Positions 42,983 to 51,731 of a DNA stretch of 62,108 nt are shown in pieces; the first letter of the stretch is position 1, and the number at the start of each line of letters is the position of its first letter. The DNA is from Methanomicrobia archaeon DTU008 (GTDB taxonomy: Archaea; Thermoplasmatota; Thermoplasmata; Methanomassiliicoccales; Methanomassiliicoccaceae). The stretch spans positions 1-62,108 of the forward strand of contig LFRW01000022.1 of assembly GCA_001512965.1 (NCBI GenBank), written 5' to 3'. The position numbers and the translations under genes are program-made. The notes below the pieces were generated by a model. That model had not been told where the DNA came from and did not search any database. It was given only the letters and a program-made list of their open reading frames with translations.

Positions 42983-43007
42983 AGAGATAATAATATCAAT
43001 TAAGATA
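42983..43007 (-). promoter_or_regulatory. TATC-N6-GATA element before the Cys-rich protein gene
   Basis: TATCAATTAAGATA (42994-43007) is a third TATC-N6-GATA dyad, 81 nt before the start codon (72 and 83 nt for the miniproteins). The TATA-like TTATTATC follows at 42990-42983. This suggests one regulator for all three genes. Confidence 0.5.
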
Positions 43008-43089
43008 ACAGTTCCGCCCAGGTCCATATCCAGAGCCAGATCGTTCTACGAACCCTTGTGGGCAAGAAAAAACAGTGGGATGGTGATAT

Positions 43090-43836
43090 CTAGCACATGC
43101 CCGAGTACTCGCACCAACGGCAAAGGGGCCCCTTCCGCCGGGGAAAGCGGTTGCATCCTTCGATGCTCTCGATGAGGGCCGAGGTTTCCGATTCGAGAAT
43201 CTCCAGCTCTCCCTTGGTACGTTCGCTGCGGAGTTCCCGGTCGTGCGCTAGATGGTGCCATACCAGTTGAACCTCCTTCACATCAGGGAGGGAGCGTCGC
43301 AGGCCTATCTCGTACAGTGCCAGCTGCCGGTCCCTTCGAAGATCGGCTGGCGAGGGTAGCCTCTGTCCAGTCTTGTAGTCATGGATCTCATATACGCCGT
43401 CCCCGAGACAGGTGATCCGGTCGACATATCCGATCATGTCATGCTCCCTGGTGCCAAATATGGAAAACCTGAGCTCATGCTCCAGACCAACCGTCGTCCC
43501 TTCCCTGAAGGGGTGGTGCCTGCGATAATACGCCAGAAGCATCGCCTCCGCCTTGAGCTCATATTCGGCCGCCGAAGCGTTCCTCCTGGCAATGAAGATG
43601 GAATCTCTGAAGAGCTCGTCCCATAGGCCTCTCATGTACGCCACCAGCTCCTCCGGCTCCATCGATCGCCCCCCGCCCGTCCTGGAGTACAGGTGCTCGA
43701 GGGCCCCGTGAACCACTGAACCGGTGAAAGCCTCTATGCTCATCGCATCCATCTCGATCCCGTCGATATAGCGCAACCTGTAACGATGAGGGCATTGCTC
43801 GTAGATGCTCAGTCGAGAATGGGAATAAGGTTCCAT
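43090..43836 (-). CDS. RecB/AddB-like PD-(D/E)XK nuclease with Fe-S-type cysteines
   Basis: A 248-residue nuclease. The N-terminal CPHRYRLRYIDGI, the GSVVHGALE helix, and the catalytic triad GYVDRI and YEIHDYKTG (D, E-x-K) are visible. The C-terminal CRWCEYSGMC together with a further Cys could hold a 4Fe-4S cluster as in AddB and Cas4. The ATG at 43836 lies about 31 nt after the TATA-like CTTATAGCA. No CRISPR or recombination gene is next to it, so it is likely a DNA-repair exonuclease. Confidence 0.8.
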   Translation of the reverse strand: MEPYSHSRLSIYEQCPHRYRLRYIDGIEMDAMSIEAFTGSVVHGALEHLYSRTGGGRSMEPEELVAYMRGLWDELFRDSIFIARRNASAAEYELKAEAMLLAYYRRHHPFREGTTVGLEHELRFSIFGTREHDMIGYVDRITCLGDGVYEIHDYKTGQRLPSPADLRRDRQLALYEIGLRRSLPDVKEVQLVWHHLAHDRELRSERTKGELEILESETSALIESIEGCNRFPRRKGPLCRWCEYSGMC

Positions 43837-44016
43837 GTGACGCGATGGGCTGACGTCCCTTTTGCTATAAGTGAACATCAGTGTGAAACGCTTTGGAAGA
43901 GACTGTGGGAGCTCATCATCTGCGATGGAGGGAGGCGAGCGGATATGCTGATGGGCATGCGTGGGGGGCGGTTCCGGCAGAACCGCCGCTGGCCGACACC
44001 CCGTTCCTTCGGAGCC

Positions 44017-44793
44017 TCACGCCCGCAGGAAGTCGTCGCAGTACAGCTGCTCGTTAAGCAGGATCTGCCCTGTCTTCAACACCTTCATTAGTTCCTCATC
44101 CTCAGGGTCTAGGATGGCGGCGGAGAGTCCAGCGCCCATGAGCATGGCGAGGAACGTCCTGTTCAGGAGGCTGCGCTGCTTGGTGCCGTTCGATATGTTG
44201 CTCAGACCGACCACGGTTCGAGGTGCCGGCTCGTTCAGCGACTGGAACATCTGCAACGCCTGTATGACCTTGCGGCCCTGGTCCTGGGCAGCGCCGACCG
44301 GCAGGACCAATGGGTCGAGAAGCAGACGCTCCGGCATGATGTCCATCTCCATGGCCTTGGTCATCATCAACATGGCCATCTCCGCCCTGGCATCCGCGGA
44401 GTTCGGGACACCTTTCTCATCCATGCAGAGGCAGATTATCTCCGCATCATATTCCCGGCACAGGGGGAAGAACCCATCCATCTTCTTCTCCTCTGCAGTG
44501 GTGGAGTTCATGATCACCTTGTCGCGGGCGGCCTTCAACCCGGCCTCCATCGTCTTTATCCCGGAGGTGTCGATGCACAGGGGCACTGACACCGCGTCCT
44601 GGACCGTGCGCACGAGCCACTCCATCGCAGCAGGGGCGTCATCCCTCCCCGGGCCGACGTTGACGTCAAGGGCCTGAGCTCCATGCTCCACTTGCCGCAC
44701 GGCCAGGTCCTGTATGAACTTCGCATCTCGCTTATCGATGGCCTTCCCAACCGAGGTGAAGAGGCCGTTGATCCTCTCGCTGATGATGAGCAT
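44017..44793 (-). CDS. acsE: Methyl-THF:corrinoid protein methyltransferase AcsE
   Basis: A 258-residue TIM-barrel of the pterin-binding family. It matches AcsE of acetogens over its whole length: MLIISERINGLFTSVGKAI at the start, ALDVNVGP, IMNSTTAEEKK, LLLDPLVLPVGAAQD, GLSNISNGTKQRSLLNRTF (active-site Asn) and ILLNEQLYCDDFLR. It moves the methyl group from methyl-THF to a corrinoid protein. No corrinoid iron-sulfur protein is in the window. The promoter shares an AT-rich stretch (44818-44836) with the plus-strand region before purH. Confidence 0.9.
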   Translation of the reverse strand: MLIISERINGLFTSVGKAIDKRDAKFIQDLAVRQVEHGAQALDVNVGPGRDDAPAAMEWLVRTVQDAVSVPLCIDTSGIKTMEAGLKAARDKVIMNSTTAEEKKMDGFFPLCREYDAEIICLCMDEKGVPNSADARAEMAMLMMTKAMEMDIMPERLLLDPLVLPVGAAQDQGRKVIQALQMFQSLNEPAPRTVVGLSNISNGTKQRSLLNRTFLAMLMGAGLSAAILDPEDEELMKVLKTGQILLNEQLYCDDFLRA

Positions 44794-44844
44794 GGTCTCA
44801 CGACCAGAGCGGGGCCATGGTTAAAAGATTTTTTTCACGATTGA

Positions 44845-45072
44845 TGAGTGGCGACCTGTTGGTGGGGAGAGACGAGCGTCGAGCGTCCTCGACAAGGCAC
44901 CACGCATCTTCTGGATCCGGTCAAGGGCTCCAACGGTTCGCTCCTGGGCGGGAAAGCCATCGGTTCGCAGGTCCGGTATCGCACATGGCGAAAGGGTCCA
45001 CGGCCAGTGGAGCGTGGAGGCGAGCCTTGGTGGGGAAAGGGCACCAGACGGTGGAGCCCTCGCCCAGCTCAA
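44845..45072 (+). ncRNA. Candidate structured RNA or leader before purH
   Basis: The 330 nt before purH holds no sensible protein. A TATA-like GGTTAAAAGA at 44819 would start a transcript near 44848. The two ends can pair (TGGCGA near 44849 with TCGCC-A near 45061), and inside are GTCGAG-CGTC-CTCGAC, CCACGC pairing with GCGTGG far downstream, and TCCAC-GGCCA-GTGGA. It is followed by a T-rich GTTTTTATT. It could be a stand-alone RNA or a purH leader. It does not fit the RNase P, SRP or THF riboswitch consensus that I recall. Confidence 0.35.
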
Positions 45073-45150
45073 GAATGTTTTTATTCAGGCCGGCATTATA
45101 GCGATGGCAATCCTTATGAGATTGGCCCCATTCACCTTGGAGGCATCCAA

Positions 45151-46704
45151 TTGGTCAAGATCGAACGCGCGCTCATCAGCGTCTCGGACAAGAGCGGGGT
45201 CGTGGAATTCGCTCGCGATCTCAGCGACATGGGAGTTGAAATCGTATCCACCGGCGGCACCGCCACCCTCTTGGAGAACAACGGACTGAAGACCATCGGC
45301 ATCTCCGACGTGACCGGGTTCCCCGAGATGTTGGATGGAAGGGTAAAGACCCTACACCCCAACATCCATGCTGGCCTTCTGGCCCGACGAGACGTCCCGG
45401 AGCACATGTCCAAGCTTGCAGAGATGGGGATCCGCCCCATCGACATGGTCGTGGTGAACCTTTACCCGTTCAGGGACACCGTCCTCAAACCCGGCGTTTC
45501 CCTTGAGGAGATCATCGAGAACATCGACATAGGGGGGCCGTCCATGATAAGGGCGGCGGCAAAGAACTACCGCTCCGTCGCTGTCGTAACCAACCCTGGA
45601 AGGTATGGCAGCATCGTGGAAGAGATGAGGAGCACCGGGGAGGTGAGCGAAGCGACGCTGCGATCCCTGATGCTGGAGGCCTTCCAATGCACCGCCCAGT
45701 ATGATGCCCTTATCGCGCAGCATCTCGGGGGAGCGTTCGACGGCCCACAGTTCCCGGACCGCCTCACCCTGGGGTTCGAGAAGGTGCAGGACCTACGCTA
45801 TGGCGAAAACCCGTCCCAGGCTGCGGCGTTCTACGCGAACCCGTTCGCTGCCGGGGTGGACGCCAGCCGCATGACACAGCTTCACGGCAAGGAGCTGTCG
45901 TTCAACAACATTCTGGACATGGAGTCTGCCCTGAACCTGTTGAGGGAGTTCGAGGACCGCCCTACCGCAGTGGTCATCAAGCACACCAATCCCTGCGGGA
46001 TCGCCTCGGCCGATGATATCTACGACGCGTTCATGGTGGCATATAACGTCGATCCGCTGGCAGCCTTCGGATGCGTCATCGGCCTGAACCGTAAGTGCGA
46101 CGTGCGCACCGCGGAGGAGATCGGCAAGCACTTCGTGGAGATCGTCTTCGCCCCAGAGTTCGAGCCGGAAGCGCTGGAGATCCTCAAGAGGAAGAAGAAC
46201 ATACGTCTCATGCTGACCGGGGGCCCCATAGTCCACGATGATGTTCCCAGGTTCAAGTACAAGTTCGTGAAGGGCGGACTGCTGGTACAGACCGTGGACA
46301 ACACGGTGCTCGACCCTGCGACCCTCAAGGTCGCGACGGAGCGTTCACCGACCGATGAAGAGATACGCACCATGATGTTCGCGTGGAAGGTGGTCAAGCA
46401 CGTCTGGTCCAACAGCGTGATCCTGGCCAAGGGGGAACAGGTCGTGGGCATCGGTGCTGGGCAGATGTCCCGTGTGGATTCCTCGTTCATCGCGGCCCAC
46501 AAGGCCGGCGACAAGGCCAAGGGTTCCGTGATCGCATCGGACGCCTTCTTCCCGTTCCGGGACGGAGTTGACGAGGCCGCAAAGGCAGGCGCCACCGCGA
46601 TCATCCAGCCAGGCGGGTCCATCCGCGACGCAGAGGTCATCCAGGCGGCGAACGAGCACGGGATGGCCATGGTGTTCACCGGATCAAGGGTCTTCCGGCA
46701 CTGA
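45151..46704 (+). CDS. purH: Bifunctional AICAR formyltransferase/IMP cyclohydrolase
   Basis: A 517-residue PurH of standard length. The N-terminal cyclohydrolase part begins ERALISVSDKSGVVEFA and contains STGGTATLL; the transformylase part has the catalytic KHTNPCG and FRDGVDEAAKAGATAIIQPGGSIRD. It uses 10-formyl-THF, unlike the PurP/PurO route of most methanogens. The start is the TTG at 45151, with GGAGG at 45139-45143, and the natural N-terminus follows. An in-frame extension further upstream is open only by chance. A likely TATA is near 45074. Confidence 0.9.
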   Translation: MVKIERALISVSDKSGVVEFARDLSDMGVEIVSTGGTATLLENNGLKTIGISDVTGFPEMLDGRVKTLHPNIHAGLLARRDVPEHMSKLAEMGIRPIDMVVVNLYPFRDTVLKPGVSLEEIIENIDIGGPSMIRAAAKNYRSVAVVTNPGRYGSIVEEMRSTGEVSEATLRSLMLEAFQCTAQYDALIAQHLGGAFDGPQFPDRLTLGFEKVQDLRYGENPSQAAAFYANPFAAGVDASRMTQLHGKELSFNNILDMESALNLLREFEDRPTAVVIKHTNPCGIASADDIYDAFMVAYNVDPLAAFGCVIGLNRKCDVRTAEEIGKHFVEIVFAPEFEPEALEILKRKKNIRLMLTGGPIVHDDVPRFKYKFVKGGLLVQTVDNTVLDPATLKVATERSPTDEEIRTMMFAWKVVKHVWSNSVILAKGEQVVGIGAGQMSRVDSSFIAAHKAGDKAKGSVIASDAFFPFRDGVDEAAKAGATAIIQPGGSIRDAEVIQAANEHGMAMVFTGSRVFRH

Positions 46705-46898
46705 ACAACCCCTTCCAAACGATTTCCCATTTCCCTATTTCTGATATGAGAAAGGCTATCAGAATTCACGCACGGTCATAAATTATATCTACATCCAAGA
46801 ACGGGTATGGAAGGTCATGCGCGCAGCCTGGTCCCGATGAACTTATCTGCAGCCGGATCGATGCTGGCGTGTTCGTACGAAGAAAAGGCGGCCAAGAT

Positions 46899-48365
46899 AT
46901 GGAACGGAAGATACCGAGATGCATGAGCACACAGCATCCTGACAACGTGCACCTCCCATTCTTTGCAGAATCCGCCGAACTGGGCGGGGAGGATGAGATA
47001 CAGGAGGCGTACTATGCGTTCTCTCACCTGGGATGCGATGAACAGATGTGGGATTGCGAGGGCAAGGAGGTGGACAACTTCGTTGTGAAGAAGCTCCTCT
47101 CCAAGTACGAGTGGTACTTCCGCCAGAACCAGCTTGGCAAGGACGTGTTCCTCACGCTCAGGGTGCCGAATCCCTCGATTGAAAAGGACGAAGCCAAGAT
47201 CCTGCTGGAGACGCTGGAATCGATACCAAGGTCCTTCGACACCGCTAGGCTGTTCTATCAGGACGATGTGCCGCCCATCTTCGAGGTCATCCTGCCGATG
47301 ACGTCCTCCGCGGCCTCCTTGGACCGCATCTACCGCTACTATCACGACTTCGTGGTCGGCAAGCAGAACCTATCATTCCGCGAAGGTGACATCACCATCG
47401 CCGAGTGGATCGGCACGTTCGAGCCGGCCAGCATCAACGTGATCCCGCTTTTCGAGGACCTCAAGAACATGCAACGGTCCGACGCCATAACCCGTGAGTA
47501 CCTGAAGGACAAGGATGTGGAATACCAGCGGGTGTTCCTGGCAAGATCGGACCCGGCGATGAACTATGGTCAGGTGTCCGCGATACTCATGAACAAGATG
47601 GCGCTGCACCGCCTTCAGCTGCTGGAGGAGGAGCTGTCCATTCCGATATGCCCGATTATCGGGGTCGGCTCAGCACCGTTCCGGGGCAACTTGAGGCCAG
47701 ACAATGTCGACCATATCATGAGCGAATATCCATCGGTTCAGACCTTCACCGTGCAGTCTGCGTTCAAGTTCGATTACCCCCATGAGCAGGTAATGGAGGG
47801 CATACATGCCCTAAACGAGGGTTCCCGGAGCAAGGCCAAAGAGGTCGATGAGGAGAGGTGTCAGCAGGTCATCGAGCGCTGCACCGAAGCCTATAGGGAG
47901 TCTCTCATCAAGGTCGCCCCCCTCATAAACGAGGTCTCGGCGTTCGTCCCCCGCAGACGGAAGAGGAAGCTGCACATAGGCCTGTTCGGATACTCCCGAA
48001 GCTTGGAGGGTGTGAAGCTGCCCCGGGCCATCGGATTCTGCTGTTCCTTCTACTCCCTGGGTATTCCTCCCGAGGTCCTAGGACTTGACGGATTATCGGA
48101 AAGGGATATCGATTTCATCAGGGAGGTGTCTCCTCACTTCGACGGAAATATGCGCGACGCCCTGCGATTCATGAACCCAGAGTCCATGAGGCTCCTTCCG
48201 GAGAAGGTGACCCGGGCAGTGGAGGCGCTGGACCTGGACTATCAGATCGATGAGGAGCACCATGCCCTCACCACCCATATCATGAAGGCCCTGCGCTCCG
48301 ATGGAGGCAAGGGGATCGAGGAGGCCGTCCTCAGGGCGGCGAACCTGAGAGGCTTCCTAGGTTGA
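46899..48365 (+). CDS. ppcA: Archaeal-type phosphoenolpyruvate carboxylase
   Basis: A 488-residue PEP carboxylase of the small archaeal class, which turns PEP and bicarbonate into oxaloacetate. The N-terminus MERKIPRCMSTQHPDNVHLPF is diagnostic, and PRRRKRKLHIGLFGYSR and IGVGSAPFRGNL are further family motifs. The ATG at 46899 gives that natural start. The only strong promoter (CATAAATTATATC, 46777-46789) is over 100 nt upstream, leaving a leader of about 90 nt; a CTGATA/TATCAG inverted repeat lies just before it at 46741-46762. Confidence 0.9.
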   Translation: MERKIPRCMSTQHPDNVHLPFFAESAELGGEDEIQEAYYAFSHLGCDEQMWDCEGKEVDNFVVKKLLSKYEWYFRQNQLGKDVFLTLRVPNPSIEKDEAKILLETLESIPRSFDTARLFYQDDVPPIFEVILPMTSSAASLDRIYRYYHDFVVGKQNLSFREGDITIAEWIGTFEPASINVIPLFEDLKNMQRSDAITREYLKDKDVEYQRVFLARSDPAMNYGQVSAILMNKMALHRLQLLEEELSIPICPIIGVGSAPFRGNLRPDNVDHIMSEYPSVQTFTVQSAFKFDYPHEQVMEGIHALNEGSRSKAKEVDEERCQQVIERCTEAYRESLIKVAPLINEVSAFVPRRRKRKLHIGLFGYSRSLEGVKLPRAIGFCCSFYSLGIPPEVLGLDGLSERDIDFIREVSPHFDGNMRDALRFMNPESMRLLPEKVTRAVEALDLDYQIDEEHHALTTHIMKALRSDGGKGIEEAVLRAANLRGFLG

Positions 48366-48453
48366 GATGATTCCATCGAGGCGCCATTTATTCCGATATT
48401 AATGTTTATCGCCCAGGCTTTATCTATCTGTCAGACGATTAGCCGACGATCGT

Positions 48454-48579
48454 ATGGATGGGAGAGCCGAAATCGGGGGATACGGTCCAAGGCACATGAT
48501 CTACTTGCGGCGTCGTGCCGACTGGGAGTACCTCGTTGAAGATTACGAGTCCATGGAAGAAGACGACGATTGGAGCTAA
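48454..48579 (+). CDS. 41-residue acidic miniprotein
   Basis: A short frame of 41 residues starting at ATG 48454, about 30 nt after the TATA-like CTTTATCTA. It contains RHMIYLRRRADWEYLVEDYE and ends in an acidic EEDDDWS tail. No homologue is recognised. The leaderless spacing and the absence of other coding potential in this gap support a gene, but its small size leaves doubt. Confidence 0.45.
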   Translation: MDGRAEIGGYGPRHMIYLRRRADWEYLVEDYESMEEDDDWS

Positions 48580-48594
48580 GCATCACGCCCAGGT

Positions 48595-48620
48595 ACATGA
48601 GCGTTATATAACGCTCATGT
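48595..48620 (+). promoter_or_regulatory. 26-bp perfect palindrome over the TATA box of the corrinoid activator gene
   Basis: The half-site ACATGAGCGTTAT is followed at once by its exact reverse complement, giving 26 bp with no mismatch. The centre TTATATAA is the TATA box, 26 nt from the ATG at 48634. A dimeric repressor bound here would block TBP. It is the most perfect operator-like site in the window. Confidence 0.75.
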
Positions 48621-48633
48621 CATTGTTCGGTGC

Positions 48634-50469
48634 ATGGCTCATAGGGTGACCTTCTTTCCAGGCAATGTTACAACAGAGGTGGAGGAAGGTGAGACCGTCC
48701 TCGACGCTGCCGTGGCCGCGGGAGTTCACATCGACGCATCGTGCGGAGGAGCAGGCACCTGCGGCAAATGCCGCGTCCTGGTGGAGGGCCCCCATCGCCC
48801 GGTCGAGACGGGGGCGGACGGCCACGTCCTTGCATGTCAGGTCATCCCTGAGGGAGAGTTGTACGTCTTCGTTCCTGCCGGTAGAGAAGTGCGCAAGGGG
48901 AAGATCCATGCCATATACTCCAATGCCGCGTTCGAGGTGCGGGAGCCCCTGGCGGAGAGCATCCTGGTCGAGATGGAGAGGCCGTCACTGGACGACAACC
49001 TTGCAGACCTGGAGAGGCTGAAGTGCGCCCTGGGGCGCCCAGATGCCCGGATCGCACTGACGGCGCTGCGGAGATTGCCCCAGACATTGAGAGGGTCCGA
49101 TTGGCGCGCCGTTGCCACTTTGGCCCGCGACGGGAGCGCGGAGGAGATCATAGAGGTCAGGCCATCCGGGGATGTCAAGGACCTCGGCCTGGCCGTCGAC
49201 ATAGGGACCACGACGGTGGCCATAGAGCTCGTGGACCTGCGCTCCGGCAAGGTGCTCGCCCAGGCATCGGATTACAATCGCCAGATGGTGGCTGGGGAAG
49301 ACGTCCTGGCCCGCATAGCGTATGCCGAGGAGAAGGGGCAGGAGCGGCTGCAGGACCTCATCGTCGGAACGCTCAATGGCCTGATCGAGAGGCTGTGCTC
49401 CCCGACGGATTGTGGCGCCTCGGACGGCCATGGGCATCGAGCCGAGGACATCATCGCACTATCGATCGGAGCCAATCCCGCGATGGTGCATCTGCTTCTC
49501 GGTCTTGAGCCAAGGAGCATCAGATATGAGCCATACATCCCGGTTGTGCACGTTCCTCCGATCTCCAGGGCGATGGACATAGGGTTGCGCGCCCATCCTC
49601 ATGCCCCGGTATACTGCATTCCTGGCCGTGCCGCCTATGTAGGCGGGGACGTGACGGCCGACGTCCTACTGTCCGGCATGCATCTCAAGGATGAGCTGGC
49701 CCTGTTGATCGATGTCGGGACGAACGGCGAGGTGGTGCTCGGCAACCGCGAATGGATGCTCACGTGTTCGACCTCCGCCGGCCCCGCCTTTGAAGGGGGA
49801 GAGGTGTCCTGTGGCATGCGGGCCATGAGCGGGGCGATAGATGCCGTGAGGATGACCGGCGGCGACCTGGAATTCAGCACGATCGACTCGGGCGAACCGG
49901 TCGGCATCTGCGGCTCTGGCCTCATCGACCTTGTGGCCCAGATGCTTCTGGGAGGCTGGATAGACCGCAAGGGCCGCATCGTGGCCGACGCCTCGGGGAG
50001 GCGCCGCGATGTGGACGGCGTTCCGTCGATCGTTCTCCATTCCGGGGAGGAGGAGATATCGATCAACGAGGATGACATCGCCAACATCCTCCGCACCAAG
50101 GCGGCGATATATGCTGGCTGCTCGGTCCTGTTGGACAGCGTAGCCCTAGACTTCGGCGACGTGGAGAGGGTCTACATCGCGGGAGGGTTCGGAAGCCATA
50201 TCGATGTGGAGAACGCGCAGACCATAGGCCTTCTGCCCGACCTTCCAAGGGAGAGGTTCGAGTTCATCGGAAACGGCTCCCTGGGCGGGGCAAGGATGTG
50301 CCTCCTATCATCGAAAGCGCGGGAGAGCGCGCATTCGATCTTCGAGTCATTGACCTATGTTGACCTATCGTCCTCGTCGAAGTTCTTCGACCAGTATTCG
50401 TCCGCGCTGTTCCTGCCCCACACCGACCTGGATCAATTCCCATCGGTAAGGGAGCGATTGGAACGATGA
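48634..50469 (+). CDS. Corrinoid protein reductive activator (RACo/AcsV type)
   Basis: A 611-residue protein. An N-terminal plant-type [2Fe-2S] ferredoxin has ligands Cys37, Cys43, Cys46 and Cys68 (SCGGAGTCGKC, then LACQ). A linker region and an ASKHA ATPase-like domain follow, beginning LAVDIGTTTVAIELVDL near residue 186 (DUF4445). RACo re-reduces inactive Co(II) corrinoids of methyltransferases using ATP. Methanogens normally use RamA, with 4Fe-4S clusters, so this is the bacterial type. It is probably the partner of the AcsE system, though other methyltransferases could be served. Confidence 0.87.
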   Translation: MAHRVTFFPGNVTTEVEEGETVLDAAVAAGVHIDASCGGAGTCGKCRVLVEGPHRPVETGADGHVLACQVIPEGELYVFVPAGREVRKGKIHAIYSNAAFEVREPLAESILVEMERPSLDDNLADLERLKCALGRPDARIALTALRRLPQTLRGSDWRAVATLARDGSAEEIIEVRPSGDVKDLGLAVDIGTTTVAIELVDLRSGKVLAQASDYNRQMVAGEDVLARIAYAEEKGQERLQDLIVGTLNGLIERLCSPTDCGASDGHGHRAEDIIALSIGANPAMVHLLLGLEPRSIRYEPYIPVVHVPPISRAMDIGLRAHPHAPVYCIPGRAAYVGGDVTADVLLSGMHLKDELALLIDVGTNGEVVLGNREWMLTCSTSAGPAFEGGEVSCGMRAMSGAIDAVRMTGGDLEFSTIDSGEPVGICGSGLIDLVAQMLLGGWIDRKGRIVADASGRRRDVDGVPSIVLHSGEEEISINEDDIANILRTKAAIYAGCSVLLDSVALDFGDVERVYIAGGFGSHIDVENAQTIGLLPDLPRERFEFIGNGSLGGARMCLLSSKARESAHSIFESLTYVDLSSSSKFFDQYSSALFLPHTDLDQFPSVRERLER

Positions 50470-50529
50470 GCTTGGGGACCGCTAGCGACCCTGGAAGGGT
50501 TAAATATCGCTGCTGGCTTGTTCCCGAGC

Positions 50530-51696
50530 ATGGAACCGCAGCTGGTGGTCGTGGGGGCTGGCCCTGCCGGCTCCACCGTGGCGGCGAACGCCTCTGGATT
50601 GGATACCGTCATCGTGGAGGAGCATCCCGAGGTCGGGTCGCCCGTCCAGTGCACTGGTCTCGTTCATCCCCGCGTAGTGGACATGGCCTCAGCGTCTGAA
50701 ACTGTCATAAATACGATCACCGGGCTCAAACTGTTCTTTCCGGGAGGAAGGATGCTGGAGATCCCGACGGATGAGCCCAAGGCCATGGTGATCGATCGCC
50801 GTCGGTTCGACGAGTTGCTATCCTCCAGGGCCGTCGACCGAGGGGCTAGACTCATGACCGGACATCGGTTCAAGGGTTTCGAGCGCATCCCCGGCGGCCT
50901 CAAGGTCACGCTTGAAGGGCCGGAAGGCCTAGCATGCGTGGAAACGCCACTGCTGGTCGGGGCCGACGGTTGCAGATCGAGCGTGGCCAGGGAGGCGGGC
51001 CTGGGACCATGCATGGAGGTCGTCAGAGGCATACAGGTGGAACTGGATGTTCGGCTTGAGGACCAGGGGAAGGTCGAGGTATACCTTGGCAACAAAGTTG
51101 CCCCAGGGTTCTTCGCCTGGGTGCTGCCCTGCGGCGATACCGCCCGCATTGGCCTTGGCGTATCGAACGGTCATGGCGCTCCCAGCGGATATCTCTCCGC
51201 CCTGCTCAAGAGACGCGGGTTGGACGGTACGAGGAGGACCGCCCTGGTGTCCGGAGCCATCCCCATCGGGCCGCCCAAGAGGACCGTCGCGGACAATGTC
51301 CTCCTGGTCGGCGATGCTGCCGCCCAGGTCAAACCCCTGTCGGGTGGGGGGATCCTCCTAGGGATGAGGTCTGCGAAGGTTGCCGCTGCCGTCGCTGAGG
51401 CATCGGTCGCCAATGGCGACCTCTCGGCGCGCTCCCTCTCCGCATATGAGGAGGGATGGAGAGCCGATGTCGGGAAGGAGGTGGAACGCGGAATGCTCAT
51501 CCGCAAGATATTCGTCGGCATGACCGATAAGAAGCTGGACGAGATCGGTCGGATGATGGACCGGGAAGACGTCAGGTCGATCCTTGCCACCGGAGACATC
51601 GATTACCCGTCTCGATTGGCGGCGCCGATGATCAAGGCCCTTCCTTCTCTCCTCAAGTTCTCTCCTTTCGCCATCGGAAGGCTGTTGCGGGGCTAG
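50530..51696 (+). CDS. Geranylgeranyl reductase-family FAD protein, second copy
   Basis: A 388-residue flavoprotein with the N-terminal site VVGAGPAGSTVAANA, the family signature GSPVQCTGLVHPRV, and the second FAD site NVLLVGDAAAQVKPLSGGGI. It is a paralogue of the gene at 11902 but not linked to lipid genes. The ATG at 50530 lies about 28 nt after TATA-like GGTTAAATATCG. It may reduce another isoprenoid chain, for example a membrane quinone-like carrier or dolichol; this is a guess. Confidence 0.82.
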   Translation: MEPQLVVVGAGPAGSTVAANASGLDTVIVEEHPEVGSPVQCTGLVHPRVVDMASASETVINTITGLKLFFPGGRMLEIPTDEPKAMVIDRRRFDELLSSRAVDRGARLMTGHRFKGFERIPGGLKVTLEGPEGLACVETPLLVGADGCRSSVAREAGLGPCMEVVRGIQVELDVRLEDQGKVEVYLGNKVAPGFFAWVLPCGDTARIGLGVSNGHGAPSGYLSALLKRRGLDGTRRTALVSGAIPIGPPKRTVADNVLLVGDAAAQVKPLSGGGILLGMRSAKVAAAVAEASVANGDLSARSLSAYEEGWRADVGKEVERGMLIRKIFVGMTDKKLDEIGRMMDREDVRSILATGDIDYPSRLAAPMIKALPSLLKFSPFAIGRLLRG

Positions 51697-51731
51697 CAAA
51701 GGATATAACCCCTAGCGGCAGTGGGCGTGGC

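Noticed and set aside
44845-45072. RNase P RNA, SRP RNA or THF riboswitch before purH
   Set aside because: The conserved cores that I know for these RNAs are not found; only a generic structured RNA is suggested.
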